From Mycobacterium sp. E796 (GTDB lineage: Bacteria; Actinomycetota; Actinomycetes; Mycobacteriales; Mycobacteriaceae), in assembly GCF_001672815.1 (NCBI RefSeq), contig NZ_LZKK01000051.1, forward strand, positions 1 through 37,778: a stretch of DNA of 37,778 bases. Direction: 5' to 3'. The stretch's first letter is position 1. The number at the start of each line of letters is the position of its first letter. A model generated the notes under the pieces. It was not told the origin of the DNA. It searched no databases and worked only from the letters and a program-made list of their open reading frames with translations. Position numbers and translations under genes: made by a program. This document shows positions 29,977-37,774 of the stretch, in pieces.

Positions 29977-30365
29977 CCGAGACCGCAATACGCGAACTCA
30001 TTGCCGCCTACGCGCTGGCGCTGGACGCCGGCAACGGGGATGAATGCGTGCAACTCTTCACCGAGAACGCCCAATTCCTGGTCTACGGAAAGTCTTTCGA
30101 CGGGCATGACGCGATCCGCAAAATGTTTCACGACGCGCCACCCGGGCTGCATCTGACCGGGGTCTCGCGAATCGACGTGAATGGCGACACTGCCACTGCC
30201 CGAACGCAGGTACTGTTCGTCCGCGCGGGCGACCTGCACCTGCGGCCCGCCCTGTACGACGACGAGCTGGTCCGCGTGGACGGCCGCTGGCGCTTTGCGC
30301 GCCGGCGCTGTCGATTCGTCACCAGCCGCGGCCTGTCCGACAGGCCCGAGGTGCCGTCATCGTGA
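29973..30365 (+). CDS. SnoaL-like (NTF2-fold) protein
   Basis: A 130-residue nuclear transport factor 2/SnoaL-like protein: 'IRELIAAYALALDAGNGDECVQLFTENAQFLVYGKSFDGHDAIRKMFHDA' is the standard N-terminal helix and cone pattern, followed by the beta strands 'GDTATARTQVLFVRAGDLHLRPALYDDELVRVDGRWRFARRRCRF'. The fold covers ketosteroid isomerase, limonene-epoxide hydrolase-like and dehydratase-like proteins, so it might isomerise or dehydrate an intermediate. It starts with GTG, overlaps the aldolase by 4 bp and the next SDR by 4 bp. No catalytic residues can be assigned with confidence. Confidence 0.82.
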   Translation: MTETAIRELIAAYALALDAGNGDECVQLFTENAQFLVYGKSFDGHDAIRKMFHDAPPGLHLTGVSRIDVNGDTATARTQVLFVRAGDLHLRPALYDDELVRVDGRWRFARRRCRFVTSRGLSDRPEVPSS

Positions 30366-31090
30366 GTCAACGCGTCGCACTGGTGACCGGCGCCGCCGGC
30401 GGACAGGGCTGGGCCATGGCCAAGCGGCTGCGCTCGGCCGGCCATTCGGTGGCCGCCTGCGATCGTCGCGCCGACGAACTTGCCGCCGCGGTGGACGAAT
30501 TCGGCGACGACGGCGTGATCGGGATCCCGCTCGACGTCACCTCGCCGGCGCAGTGGGAGGCGGCCGTCCACACCGTCATCGAGCGCTTCGGGTCGCTCAG
30601 CGCGCTGGTCAACAACGCCGGTGCGCTGCACCGCGCCTCGTTGGCCGACGAGACCCCCGAGGGATTCGAAAACTCTTGGCGCGTCAACTGTTTCGGCGCC
30701 TTCCTTGGCATCCAGGCGACGCTGCCGCAGCTGCGTGCGGCGGGAAACGCGGCCATCGTGAACATCTGCAGCACCGGGGCGATCCGGCCATTCCCGCGGC
30801 ACAGCGCCTACGGCTCCGCCAAGTGGGCGCTGCGCGGCCTGACCCAAAACGCCGCGGCCGAACTGGCTCCGCTCGGTATCCGGGTCAACGCGGTGTTCCC
30901 CGGACCCATCGCGACCCCGATGCTCGACGACGCCACCCAGCTGCGGCTGGCGGCGTCGTCGGCGTTCGGGCGGATCGGCCAACCGGCCGAGATCGCCGAC
31001 GCAGTGGCGTTTCTGGTGTCCGAGGAGGCGTCGTTCATCACCGGCGCCGAACTGGTTGTCGACGGTGGGCAATGCCTGCAGATCCGATGA
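30362..31090 (+). CDS. Short-chain dehydrogenase/reductase
   Basis: A 242-residue classical SDR with cofactor loop TGAAGGQG (9-16), NNAG (84-87) and catalytic Ser137, Tyr150 and Lys154 (ICST, YGSAK). The residue after beta2 is 'CDRRADEL', where Asp-Arg-Arg leaves cofactor preference unclear. It starts with GTG 30362 and its stop overlaps the ATG of the flavin monooxygenase gene (ATGA). It would oxidise or reduce an alcohol/ketone intermediate next to the P450/MDR pair; having both an MDR and an SDR suggests two separate alcohol steps. Confidence 0.88.
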   Translation: MSQRVALVTGAAGGQGWAMAKRLRSAGHSVAACDRRADELAAAVDEFGDDGVIGIPLDVTSPAQWEAAVHTVIERFGSLSALVNNAGALHRASLADETPEGFENSWRVNCFGAFLGIQATLPQLRAAGNAAIVNICSTGAIRPFPRHSAYGSAKWALRGLTQNAAAELAPLGIRVNAVFPGPIATPMLDDATQLRLAASSAFGRIGQPAEIADAVAFLVSEEASFITGAELVVDGGQCLQIR

Positions 31091-32553
31091 GCGGCAACCT
31101 GTCGGTCGGCATCATCGGTGCCGGGCCCGGCGGCATGGCCCTGGGAATCCTGTTGGCCCAAGCCGGCTTCGGCGACTTCACCATCTTCGACCGCGAGGAC
31201 GACGTCGGGGGCACCTGGCTGATCAACACGTATCCGGGGCTGGCGTGCGACGTCAAGTCGCACCTGTACTCCTACTCGTTCGACCTGAACTCGGACTGGT
31301 CGCGGCTGTGGCCCGCGCAGCCCGAGATCCTGGAGTACTTCCAGCGGTGTGCGGACAAGTACGGCTTGCGCCCGCACCTGAGGCTGCGCACCGAAATCGT
31401 CTCGGCGCGTTGGGAGGAAGACGACCAGCGGTGGTGCCTGACCACGGCGGCCGGCGAACGGCACCACTTCAACGTCGTGGTGTCCGCCGTCGGGTTGTTC
31501 ACCCGACCCCTCTTCCCGGAGCTGGCGGAGGAGGAGCCGTTCACCGGCACGCTGATGCACTCTTCCCGATGGGATCATTCGGTCTCGCTCGAGGGCGCGC
31601 GGGTCGCCGTGCTGGGCACCGGATCGACGGCCTCGCAACTGCTGCCGGAGTTGGCCAAGGTGGCCGACAAGGTTTACTCCGTGCAGCGGTCACCGACCTG
31701 GATCCTGCCCAAGCCCGACCGGCCCTACACCGAACGCGAGCGCTGGCTTTTCGCCCACATACCGTTCGCCAAGAAGCTGTACCGCACGCGGCTGTGGCTG
31801 CGCAGCGAATCCAACATATCGGTGATCGAGCACGGCAGCGAAAAGACCGAGGAGTTCAAGGCGATCGCGCTGGACCTGCTCGAAAAGACCGTTGCCGACG
31901 AGGAATTGCGCCGCAAGCTGACCCCAGACCATCCGCTGGGCTGCAAGCGGCTGGTGTTTTCCTCGGACTACCTGCCCACCCTGACCCGCCCCAATGTCGA
32001 GGTGCTGAGCAGCCCGGCGCGCTGCCTGCGCGCACGCAGCCTGGTCACCGAGGACGGCGCCGAACGCGACGTCGACGTCGTGGTGTGTGCAACGGGCTAC
32101 GCCGCGGCCGACTACCTGGGCGAGTTGGACGTGTCCGGCGAGGGCGGGACGACGCTGCGCGAGGTGTGGCGTGACGGGGCCCACGCGTATTTCGGCATGG
32201 CCGTCCCCGGGTTCCCGAACTTCTTCATGCTGTACGGGCCGAACACCAACGTCGGTTCGAACAGCGTGATCTTCATGCTGGAAGCCCAGGCCCGCTACAT
32301 CGTTCGGGCTCTGAAACACATGCGGCGGCGGGGCAAGACGTACGTCGCGGTGCGCCCCGCCGCGCTGGCGGCGTTCGTCGCCAAGGTCGACCGGTGGATG
32401 GTCGGCACGGTGTGGACCACCCAGTGCAGCAACTACTTCCGCGCCCCCAACGGGCGTGTGGTGACGCAGTGGCCGCGCAGCGCGCGTAGCTTCTGGGGAA
32501 TGACGCGCAGATTCAGGCCCGCCGACTTCACTTTTCAGGCCCCGGCCGAATGA
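31087..32553 (+). CDS. Flavin-dependent monooxygenase, Baeyer-Villiger type
   Basis: A 488-residue class B flavoprotein. The FAD loop is GAGPGG (11-16) and the NADPH loop GTGSTA (177-182). Both fingerprints of Baeyer-Villiger monooxygenases are complete: GGTWxxxxYPGxxxD at 41-55 and FxGxxxHxxxWD at 152-163 (Phe152, Gly154, His158, Trp162, Asp163). The enzyme would insert oxygen next to a ketone carbonyl to give an ester or lactone. It overlaps the SDR by 4 bp and the esterase by 4 bp. Together with the P450 and alcohol dehydrogenase it forms the classical hydroxylase, dehydrogenase, BVMO, hydrolase sequence. Cytoplasmic. Confidence 0.9.
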   Translation: MSGNLSVGIIGAGPGGMALGILLAQAGFGDFTIFDREDDVGGTWLINTYPGLACDVKSHLYSYSFDLNSDWSRLWPAQPEILEYFQRCADKYGLRPHLRLRTEIVSARWEEDDQRWCLTTAAGERHHFNVVVSAVGLFTRPLFPELAEEEPFTGTLMHSSRWDHSVSLEGARVAVLGTGSTASQLLPELAKVADKVYSVQRSPTWILPKPDRPYTERERWLFAHIPFAKKLYRTRLWLRSESNISVIEHGSEKTEEFKAIALDLLEKTVADEELRRKLTPDHPLGCKRLVFSSDYLPTLTRPNVEVLSSPARCLRARSLVTEDGAERDVDVVVCATGYAAADYLGELDVSGEGGTTLREVWRDGAHAYFGMAVPGFPNFFMLYGPNTNVGSNSVIFMLEAQARYIVRALKHMRRRGKTYVAVRPAALAAFVAKVDRWMVGTVWTTQCSNYFRAPNGRVVTQWPRSARSFWGMTRRFRPADFTFQAPAE

Positions 32554-33497
32554 CGGAACCCTACGGTCTGGACGGCTTCGAACGGCTGGATCCGGCCCTG
32601 CAGGCCGTCGCGACGACGCGAACCGACTTCTCCGCGGAGTCGATCGGGCTCCTCCGCGAACCGTTCGATCAGCGCCGTCGGGAGGTCGCCGAACGCACCG
32701 ATGCCCGGGGCGTCCGGATCACCGGCGACGTCGTGGCGACCGAATCCGGCGGCGTGCCGGTGCGCATCTACCGTGGCGGCGAGGCGAACCCGGCGCCGGC
32801 CCTGATCTACTGCCACGCCGGCGGCTTCGCGCTGGGCAACCTGGACACCGATCACCGGCAGTGCGTCGAGCTGGCACGGCGCGGCCGGTGCACGGTGGTG
32901 TCCGTCGACTACCGGCTGGCGCCGGAGCACCCCTACCCAGCCGCGCTCGACGACGCGGTCACGGTGCTGCGCTGGGTGGCGGCCTCCGCGACGGAACTGG
33001 GTGTGGACCCGGCACGCCTGGCGGTCGGGGGCAGCAGCGCCGGCGCCGCCCTGGCGGCGTGCCTGGCGCATGGCGCCGCCGGCGGGTCGCTGCCCGCGGT
33101 AGTGTTCCAGCTGCTGCACCAGCCGGTGCTGGACGATCGCGAAACCGCGTCCAAGGCCGAGTTCTGCACCAGCCCCGCCTTCGACAGCGAGGCCGCGGAG
33201 CTGATGTGGCGTCACTACCTCGGTCCGGCGGCCGGCTCGTCGGCCGCGGTGCCCGCCCGCCGAGGCCAATTCCGCGGCCTGCCACCGGCTTTGATCACCT
33301 GCGCGGAGATCGATCCCTTCCGCGACGAAGCCGTCGACTACGCGCTGCAGCTGTTGCGCGCCGGGGTCTCCGCCGAGCTGCACGTGTTCCCGCGGACCTG
33401 TCACGGCTTCGATTCGCTGCTGCCGGACTGGTCGGACTCCGATCGGTTGTTCGCCCTGCAGGGCCAGGCGCTGACGAGGACCTTCGGCTCTACTTGA
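32550..33497 (+). CDS. HSL-type alpha/beta hydrolase (esterase/lactonase)
   Basis: A 315-residue esterase of the hormone-sensitive lipase family. The oxyanion motif is HAGG (89-92; usually HGGG), the nucleophile elbow GSSAG (161-165, Ser163), and the acid and base are in 'EIDPFRDEAVDY' and 'TCHGFDS'. ATG 32550 overlaps the BVMO stop by 4 bp, so the two products are likely made together; hydrolysis of the BVMO ester or lactone is the natural reading (inference). There is no signal peptide. A gap of 30 bp separates it from the enolase-superfamily gene. Confidence 0.88.
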   Translation: MTEPYGLDGFERLDPALQAVATTRTDFSAESIGLLREPFDQRRREVAERTDARGVRITGDVVATESGGVPVRIYRGGEANPAPALIYCHAGGFALGNLDTDHRQCVELARRGRCTVVSVDYRLAPEHPYPAALDDAVTVLRWVAASATELGVDPARLAVGGSSAGAALAACLAHGAAGGSLPAVVFQLLHQPVLDDRETASKAEFCTSPAFDSEAAELMWRHYLGPAAGSSAAVPARRGQFRGLPPALITCAEIDPFRDEAVDYALQLLRAGVSAELHVFPRTCHGFDSLLPDWSDSDRLFALQGQALTRTFGST

Positions 33498-33527
33498 ACT
33501 CCCGATTCGGCGGAACAATCTGCTGCC

Positions 33528-34721
33528 ATGAAGATCATCGGCGTGGAGGTCATACCGTTCGAGACGGTAGTCGATCGAATCTCGTTCGGGCAGTTGGTCA
33601 CCGACTACCGCGTGGTCCAGACGGTGACCAAGGTGCTCACCGACGAGGGGGCCGAGGGCTACTACTTCGGTGGTCATTTCCATGGCGACCAGGATGGCCT
33701 GCTGCCCGGGGACCAGGCGCTGATCACCCAATTCCTGGGCCCCCTGCTCGCGGGCCAGGATCCGCTCGACCGGGCGGAGATCTGGCGGCAGCTGTGGGCC
33801 GCCAAGCTTCCCGAAAATATCTGCAGCGTCATCGATCTCGCCCTGTGGGATCTGGCGGGCCGGGTCGCCGGGCTGCCGGTGCGCAAGCTGCTGGGCGGCG
33901 CCCGCGACCGGGTCAAGGCTTACGCGAGCAGCTTCAACAACCTGGGATCGCCCGACGAGTACGCCGCCCACGCCGCCGAATGCCGCCGCCAGGGTTACCG
34001 CGCCTACAAGATCCACCCCTACCACTACTGGAACCCCGCGACGCGGGAGTTCGCGCTGCCGCGGCCGTCGTATGTGGACTGGGACATCCGGGTGTGCCGG
34101 GAGGTTCGCGCGGCCGTGGGCGACGACATGGTGTTGATGTTCGACCCGTGGGGGACCTATCACACCTACGAGGACGCGCTGCGCGTCGGCCGGGAACTGG
34201 AACGGCTGGGCTTCTACTGGTACGAGCACCCGATGCCGGAGTACCGGGTCGAGTCCTACGCGAAGCTGGCCGGCGCGCTCGACATCCCGATCTGCTCACC
34301 CGAGATCGCGGAGGGCGGCATCTACACCCGGGCGGACTGGATCCTGCGCAACGCGTCCGACATCAGCCGCATCGACGTGTTGCGCGGCGGCATCACCGGC
34401 GTGATGAAGCTGGCCGGGATGTGCGAGGCCGTCGGCATGCGCTGCGAACTGCACATGAGCGGCTTCGGCAACCTGCAGGTCCTGGGCGCCACCAGCGAAG
34501 ACGTCTGCGAATACTACGAGCGCGGCCTGCTCGGGCCCGGGGCCCGCTACGACGCCGCCCCGCCCTACCTCGAGGCGGCCTGCGACCCGCTCGGCCCGGA
34601 CGGATTCGTCGACCTGCCGTCGGGACCCGGTCTCGGCTACCAAATCCGGTGGGACTACATCGAAAGCCATCGGCTCCCCGCCAGCACGGCGGAACCGGTC
34701 GCGCCGCTGCACCCGAGATAA
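33528..34721 (+). CDS. Enolase superfamily enzyme, mandelate racemase/dehydratase-like
   Basis: A 397-residue mandelate-racemase/muconate-lactonizing-enzyme family protein. Metal ligands Asp206 (FDPWG), Glu233 (WYEHPMP) and Glu259 (SPEIAEGG) are present, with a His-Asp dyad formed by Asp283 (RIDVLRGG) and His309 (ELHMSGFG), as in the mandelate racemase subgroup. The KxK position of the subgroup reads Lys161-Ile-His163 (YKIHPYHYW), an uncommon KxH variant. It would abstract a proton alpha to a carboxylate, so acid dehydration, racemisation or lactone cycloisomerisation is likely. It shares the operon with the esterase, 30 bp away, and the iron dehydrogenase gene follows after 7 bp. Substrate unknown. 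Confidence 0.87.
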   Translation: MKIIGVEVIPFETVVDRISFGQLVTDYRVVQTVTKVLTDEGAEGYYFGGHFHGDQDGLLPGDQALITQFLGPLLAGQDPLDRAEIWRQLWAAKLPENICSVIDLALWDLAGRVAGLPVRKLLGGARDRVKAYASSFNNLGSPDEYAAHAAECRRQGYRAYKIHPYHYWNPATREFALPRPSYVDWDIRVCREVRAAVGDDMVLMFDPWGTYHTYEDALRVGRELERLGFYWYEHPMPEYRVESYAKLAGALDIPICSPEIAEGGIYTRADWILRNASDISRIDVLRGGITGVMKLAGMCEAVGMRCELHMSGFGNLQVLGATSEDVCEYYERGLLGPGARYDAAPPYLEAACDPLGPDGFVDLPSGPGLGYQIRWDYIESHRLPASTAEPVAPLHPR

Positions 34722-34728
34722 TGGCGGT

Positions 34729-36036
34729 ATGCCGTACTGCGATTACCCGATTGCTGCCGAGGACTGCGACGGCGCCTTCACCGTCGACGCGTCACGGGTG
34801 ACCTTCGGACGCGGATGCCTCGCGGAGGTGGGCGACAGGGCGCGCGCCCTCGGGCTGCGGCGGGTGGCGTTGTTCACCGACGCCGGCGTCGCCGGGCTGC
34901 CCGTCTTCGCCACGACGCACGACTCGCTCGTCGCGGCCGGGCTGGACGTCGTCACCTATGCCGACGTCCACGTCGAGCCGACCGACGCGTCCTTTTCCGA
35001 TGCGGCCCGGTTCGCGCGGGAGTGCAACCCCGACGGATACGTGTCGCTGGGCGGCGGCTCGGTGATCGACACCTGCAAGGCCGCCAACCTCTACGCGACC
35101 CATCCCGCCGACTTCCTCGCCTATGTCAATGCGCCGATCGGCGAGAGCAAGCCCATACCCGGCCCGCTCAAGCCTCACATCGCCTGCCCCACCACGGCCG
35201 GCACCGGCAGCGAGGTGACCGGCATCGCGATCTTCGACCTGGTGTCGTTGAAGGCCAAGACGGGCATCGCCTCTCACGCGCTGCGCCCCACCGAGGCCCT
35301 CGTCGACCCCGACTGCACCGCGAGCCTGCCCCCCGAGGTCGTCGCGTCGGCCGGGCTCGACGTGCTGTCGCACGCCCTGGAGTCCTACACCGCGCGGCCC
35401 TACGTGTTGCGGCGCGCCCCCGATCGGCCCAGCCAGCGGCCGATGAGCCAGGGCGCCAACCCGTGGAGCGACCTGGGTTGCCGCGAGGCGCTGCGCCTGC
35501 TGGGACGGTATCTGGGCCGCGCCACGCGCGACGCCTCCGACAGTGAGGCCCGTGAGCAAATGATGTGGGCCGCAACGCTTGCGGGCATCGCGTTCGGCAA
35601 CGCCGGCGTCCACGCGCCGCACGGCATGGCCTACGCGGTGGCGGGGCTGGTGCGTGACTTCCGCCCCACGGGTTACCCGCCCGACGAGCCGCTGGTGCCG
35701 CACGGCATGGCCGTCATCCTCAACGCGCCGGCGTCGTTCCGCTTCACCGCGCAGGCGAACCCGGAGCGGCACCTGGAGGGGGCGTGGCTGCTCGGCGCCG
35801 AGACGCGGGGCGCCGGCGCCGAGGACGCCGGCGAGGTGCTCGCCGACGAACTCATCCGGATCATGCGCGCGGTGGGCATGCCGAACGGGCTGGCCGGCGT
35901 CGGCTACACCGAAGACGACGTGACCGCCCTGACCGAGGGCGCCTATCCCCAGCAGCGCCTGCTGCAGAACGCTCCGCGGGAGATGACCAAACCGGTTCTG
36001 GGGGACCTGTTTCGGCAGGCCATGCGGTACTGGTAG
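34729..36036 (+). CDS. Iron-containing alcohol dehydrogenase, hydroxyacid-oxoacid transhydrogenase-like
   Basis: A 435-residue group III (iron) alcohol dehydrogenase most like hydroxyacid-oxoacid transhydrogenase (ADHFE1/HOT). NAD(P) binding residues GGGSVID are at 108-114, TTAGTGSE at 155-162, and candidate metal ligands are Asp211 and His215 ([10 protein letters not shown]), His298 (HAPHGMAY) and His325 (VPHGM). The '[40 protein letters not shown]' block is HOT-specific in style. HOT oxidises 4-hydroxybutyrate while reducing 2-oxoglutarate to D-2-hydroxyglutarate. It starts 7 bp after the enolase-type gene and is followed after 2 bp by the 4HBT thioesterase gene. M. tuberculosis has the unrelated zinc enzyme AdhE1 in this interval. 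Confidence 0.85.
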   Translation: MPYCDYPIAAEDCDGAFTVDASRVTFGRGCLAEVGDRARALGLRRVALFTDAGVAGLPVFATTHDSLVAAGLDVVTYADVHVEPTDASFSDAARFARECNPDGYVSLGGGSVIDTCKAANLYATHPADFLAYVNAPIGESKPIPGPLKPHIACPTTAGTGSEVTGIAIFDLVSLKAKTGIASHALRPTEALVDPDCTASLPPEVVASAGLDVLSHALESYTARPYVLRRAPDRPSQRPMSQGANPWSDLGCREALRLLGRYLGRATRDASDSEAREQMMWAATLAGIAFGNAGVHAPHGMAYAVAGLVRDFRPTGYPPDEPLVPHGMAVILNAPASFRFTAQANPERHLEGAWLLGAETRGAGAEDAGEVLADELIRIMRAVGMPNGLAGVGYTEDDVTALTEGAYPQQRLLQNAPREMTKPVLGDLFRQAMRYW

Positions 36037-36038
36037 AC

Positions 36039-36494
36039 ATGGCCTCGACTCCATCGGAGAACCTCACCAGCGCCGACTTCCCCGTGCTGTGGCCGGTGGG
36101 AACCCGGTGGGCCGACAACGACATGTTCGGCCACCTCAACAACGCGGTGTACTACCAACTGTTCGACACCGCGATCAACGCGTGGATCAACACCACCGTC
36201 GGGATCGACCCGCTCGCCACGCCCGCGCTGGGCATCGTCGCCGAGTCGGGCTGCCGCTACTTCTCCGAGCTGCATTTCCCGGAGCGCCTCACCGTGGGCC
36301 TCGCGGTGACGCGCCTCGGCCGCAGCAGCGTCACGTACCGGCTCGGCGTGTTTCGCGGCGACGACGGCGAACCGCAACCGATCACCGCGCTGGGTCACTG
36401 GGTGCACGTCTACGTCGATCGGACCAGCCGCAAGCCGGTGCCGATCCCCGACGCCATCCGCTCGCTGCTGGCGACAGCCAGCGTGCATCAATAG
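36039..36494 (+). CDS. 4HBT thioesterase (Rv0163-like)
   Basis: A 151-residue single hotdog-fold thioesterase: 'VGTRWADNDMFGHLNNAVYYQLFDTAINAWI' carries the 4-hydroxybenzoyl-CoA thioesterase motif (Asp in RWADNDMFGHLNN as catalytic residue), and 'ESGCRYFSELHFPERLTVGLAVTRLGRSSVTYRLGVFR' forms the following strands. It would hydrolyse an acyl- or aroyl-CoA. Its position, just before the Rv0164-like gene, matches Rv0163. It begins 2 bp after the iron dehydrogenase gene stop, so the accessory operon reads directly into this conserved block; which promoter dominates cannot be seen. Confidence 0.87.
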   Translation: MASTPSENLTSADFPVLWPVGTRWADNDMFGHLNNAVYYQLFDTAINAWINTTVGIDPLATPALGIVAESGCRYFSELHFPERLTVGLAVTRLGRSSVTYRLGVFRGDDGEPQPITALGHWVHVYVDRTSRKPVPIPDAIRSLLATASVHQ

Positions 36495-36523
36495 CGCGGC
36501 CGGTCGCCCGATAGGCTTGCGGG

Positions 36524-36958
36524 ATGCCAGTTTTGAGCAAGACCGTCGAGGTCAGTGCCAACGCCGCGGCGATCATGGGCATCGTCGCCGATTTCGAGCG
36601 TTACCCGGAGTGGAACGAGGAGATCAAGGGCCTGTGGGTGCTCGCCCGCTACGACGACGGGCGGCCCAGCCAGGTGCGGCTCGACGCGGATTACCAAGGC
36701 ATGCAGGCCACGTTCATCCAGGCGATCTACTACCCGGGGGAAAACCAGATCCAGACCGTCCTGCAGCAGGGCGACCTGTTCTCCAAGCAGGAGCAGCTGT
36801 TCAGCGTGGTGGAGGCGGGGGCGGCGAGCCTGCTGACGGTGGACATGGACGTCGAGACCACCCTGCCGGTCCCCGCGCCGATGGTGAAATCGCTGGCCGG
36901 CAACGTGCTCGACCATCTCGCCGAGAACCTCAAGCAGCGCGCCGAGCAGCTGGGCTGA
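36524..36958 (+). CDS. SRPBCC family protein (Rv0164/TB18.5-like)
   Basis: A 144-residue SRPBCC/START-like protein: 'SKTVEVSANAAAIMGIVADFERYPEWNEEIKGLWVLARYDDGRPSQVRL' is the first half and the C-terminal helix 'PAPMVKSLAGNVLDHLAENLKQRAEQLG' closes the cavity. It matches the M. tuberculosis protein TB18.5 (Rv0164), found next to mce1R. The family binds hydrophobic ligands. ATG 36524 lies 29 bp after the 4HBT stop. It is convergent with the GntR gene, with 2 bp between the stops, so a bidirectional terminator would have to overlap the coding sequences. Confidence 0.87.
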   Translation: MPVLSKTVEVSANAAAIMGIVADFERYPEWNEEIKGLWVLARYDDGRPSQVRLDADYQGMQATFIQAIYYPGENQIQTVLQQGDLFSKQEQLFSVVEAGAASLLTVDMDVETTLPVPAPMVKSLAGNVLDHLAENLKQRAEQLG

Positions 36959-36960
36959 GC

Positions 36961-37626
36961 TCAGTCGAAGCTGCCGGCCCGGTTCAGCATCACGGTCAGC
37001 CGGGCCGCCGCGTCGGTGAACTGCCAGACGGTGTGCTCGATGACGGCGTCCGCGTCGCGTCGGCGCAGCGCCGCGACCAATTCCCGGTGGTGGGCGACCG
37101 TGGCCGCGCCCCATTCCGGATCCGCCGCGTACACCTCCGCCGGCATGTACCGCGCGGCGTTGAGCAGGAACCAGGACAGCTTGATCCGGCCGCTGGCCTG
37201 GTTGAAGACGCGATGAAATGCGAACTCGATGCCCGCGATGGTGGTGGGCTCGCTTGAACCGACGGCCGCTTCCAGTGCTTTGTTGATGCGGTCCAGCTCG
37301 TCGATCTCGGCGTCGGTGATGTGGTCGGTTGCCGCGGCGGCCAACTGCTGGGCGATGGTCGACTGCAGCCAGAAGATGTCCTCGATGTCCTGCCGGCTCA
37401 GCGGCAGCACGACGTGGCCGCGGTGCGGTTCCAGCTGCACCATGCCCTCGCCGCGCAGCTTCAGCAGGGCCTCACGCACCGGCGTGACGCTGACCCCGAG
37501 CTCGGCCGCGGTCTCGTCGAGGCGAATGAACGTGCCCGGGCGCAACGTCCCGGACATGATCGCCGCGCGCAGGTGGGCCGCAACCTCGTCGGAAAGCTGC
37601 GCCCGGCGCAGTGGCCGCCGCGGCAA
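36961..37626 (-). CDS. mce1R: GntR family regulator, Mce1R-like; native 5' end lost at a sequence junction
   Basis: A FadR-subfamily GntR regulator: the winged helix-turn-helix is 'LSDEVAAHLRAAIMSGTLRP', then 'GTFIRLDETAAELGVSVTPVREALLKLRGEGMVQLEPHRGHVVLPLS', followed by the all-helical FCD ligand domain. Mce1R (Rv0165c) represses the mce1 lipid-import operon in M. tuberculosis, and the position beside the Rv0164-like gene supports the name. The apparent start, TTG 37626, is doubtful: bases 37612-37774 are an inverted copy of 37181-37343 from this gene, so the first five codons (MPRRP) come from the inverted copy and native coding begins at Leu6. The true N-terminus and promoter are missing. 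Confidence 0.85.
   Translation of the reverse strand: MPRRPLRRAQLSDEVAAHLRAAIMSGTLRPGTFIRLDETAAELGVSVTPVREALLKLRGEGMVQLEPHRGHVVLPLSRQDIEDIFWLQSTIAQQLAAAATDHITDAEIDELDRINKALEAAVGSSEPTTIAGIEFAFHRVFNQASGRIKLSWFLLNAARYMPAEVYAADPEWGAATVAHHRELVAALRRRDADAVIEHTVWQFTDAAARLTVMLNRAGSFD
37181..37343 (+). repeat. 163-bp inverted repeat, left arm (inside the GntR gene)
   Basis: All 163 bases are the exact reverse complement of 37612-37774. This arm is part of the intact FCD-domain coding sequence (residues 'AAAATDHITDAEI...GRIK'), so it is the original copy. Confidence 0.95.
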
Positions 37627-37774
37627 CCGACCACATCACCGACGCCGAGATCGACGAGCTGGACCGCATCAACAAAGCACTGGAAGCGGCCGTCGGTTCA
37701 AGCGAGCCCACCACCATCGCGGGCATCGAGTTCGCATTTCATCGCGTCTTCAACCAGGCCAGCGGCCGGATCAA
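37612..37774 (-). repeat. 163-bp inverted repeat, right arm at the window end
   Basis: This is the exact reverse complement of the left arm, 268 bp away, and only four more bases follow before the window ends. It replaces the expected 5' end of the GntR gene and its upstream region. The perfect identity indicates a very recent event or a sequencing/assembly chimera. Confidence 0.95.

Noticed and set aside
32861..34801. 646-codon plus-strand open frame spanning esterase and enolase genes
   Set aside because: Its translation is arginine/proline-rich without any family pattern, while two well-conserved proteins are encoded in other frames of the same stretch.
37472..37726. 84-residue minus-strand open frame at the right end
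   Set aside because: It reads across the junction between the GntR gene and its inverted copy, so it is a chimera of native and inverted sequence and not a gene.
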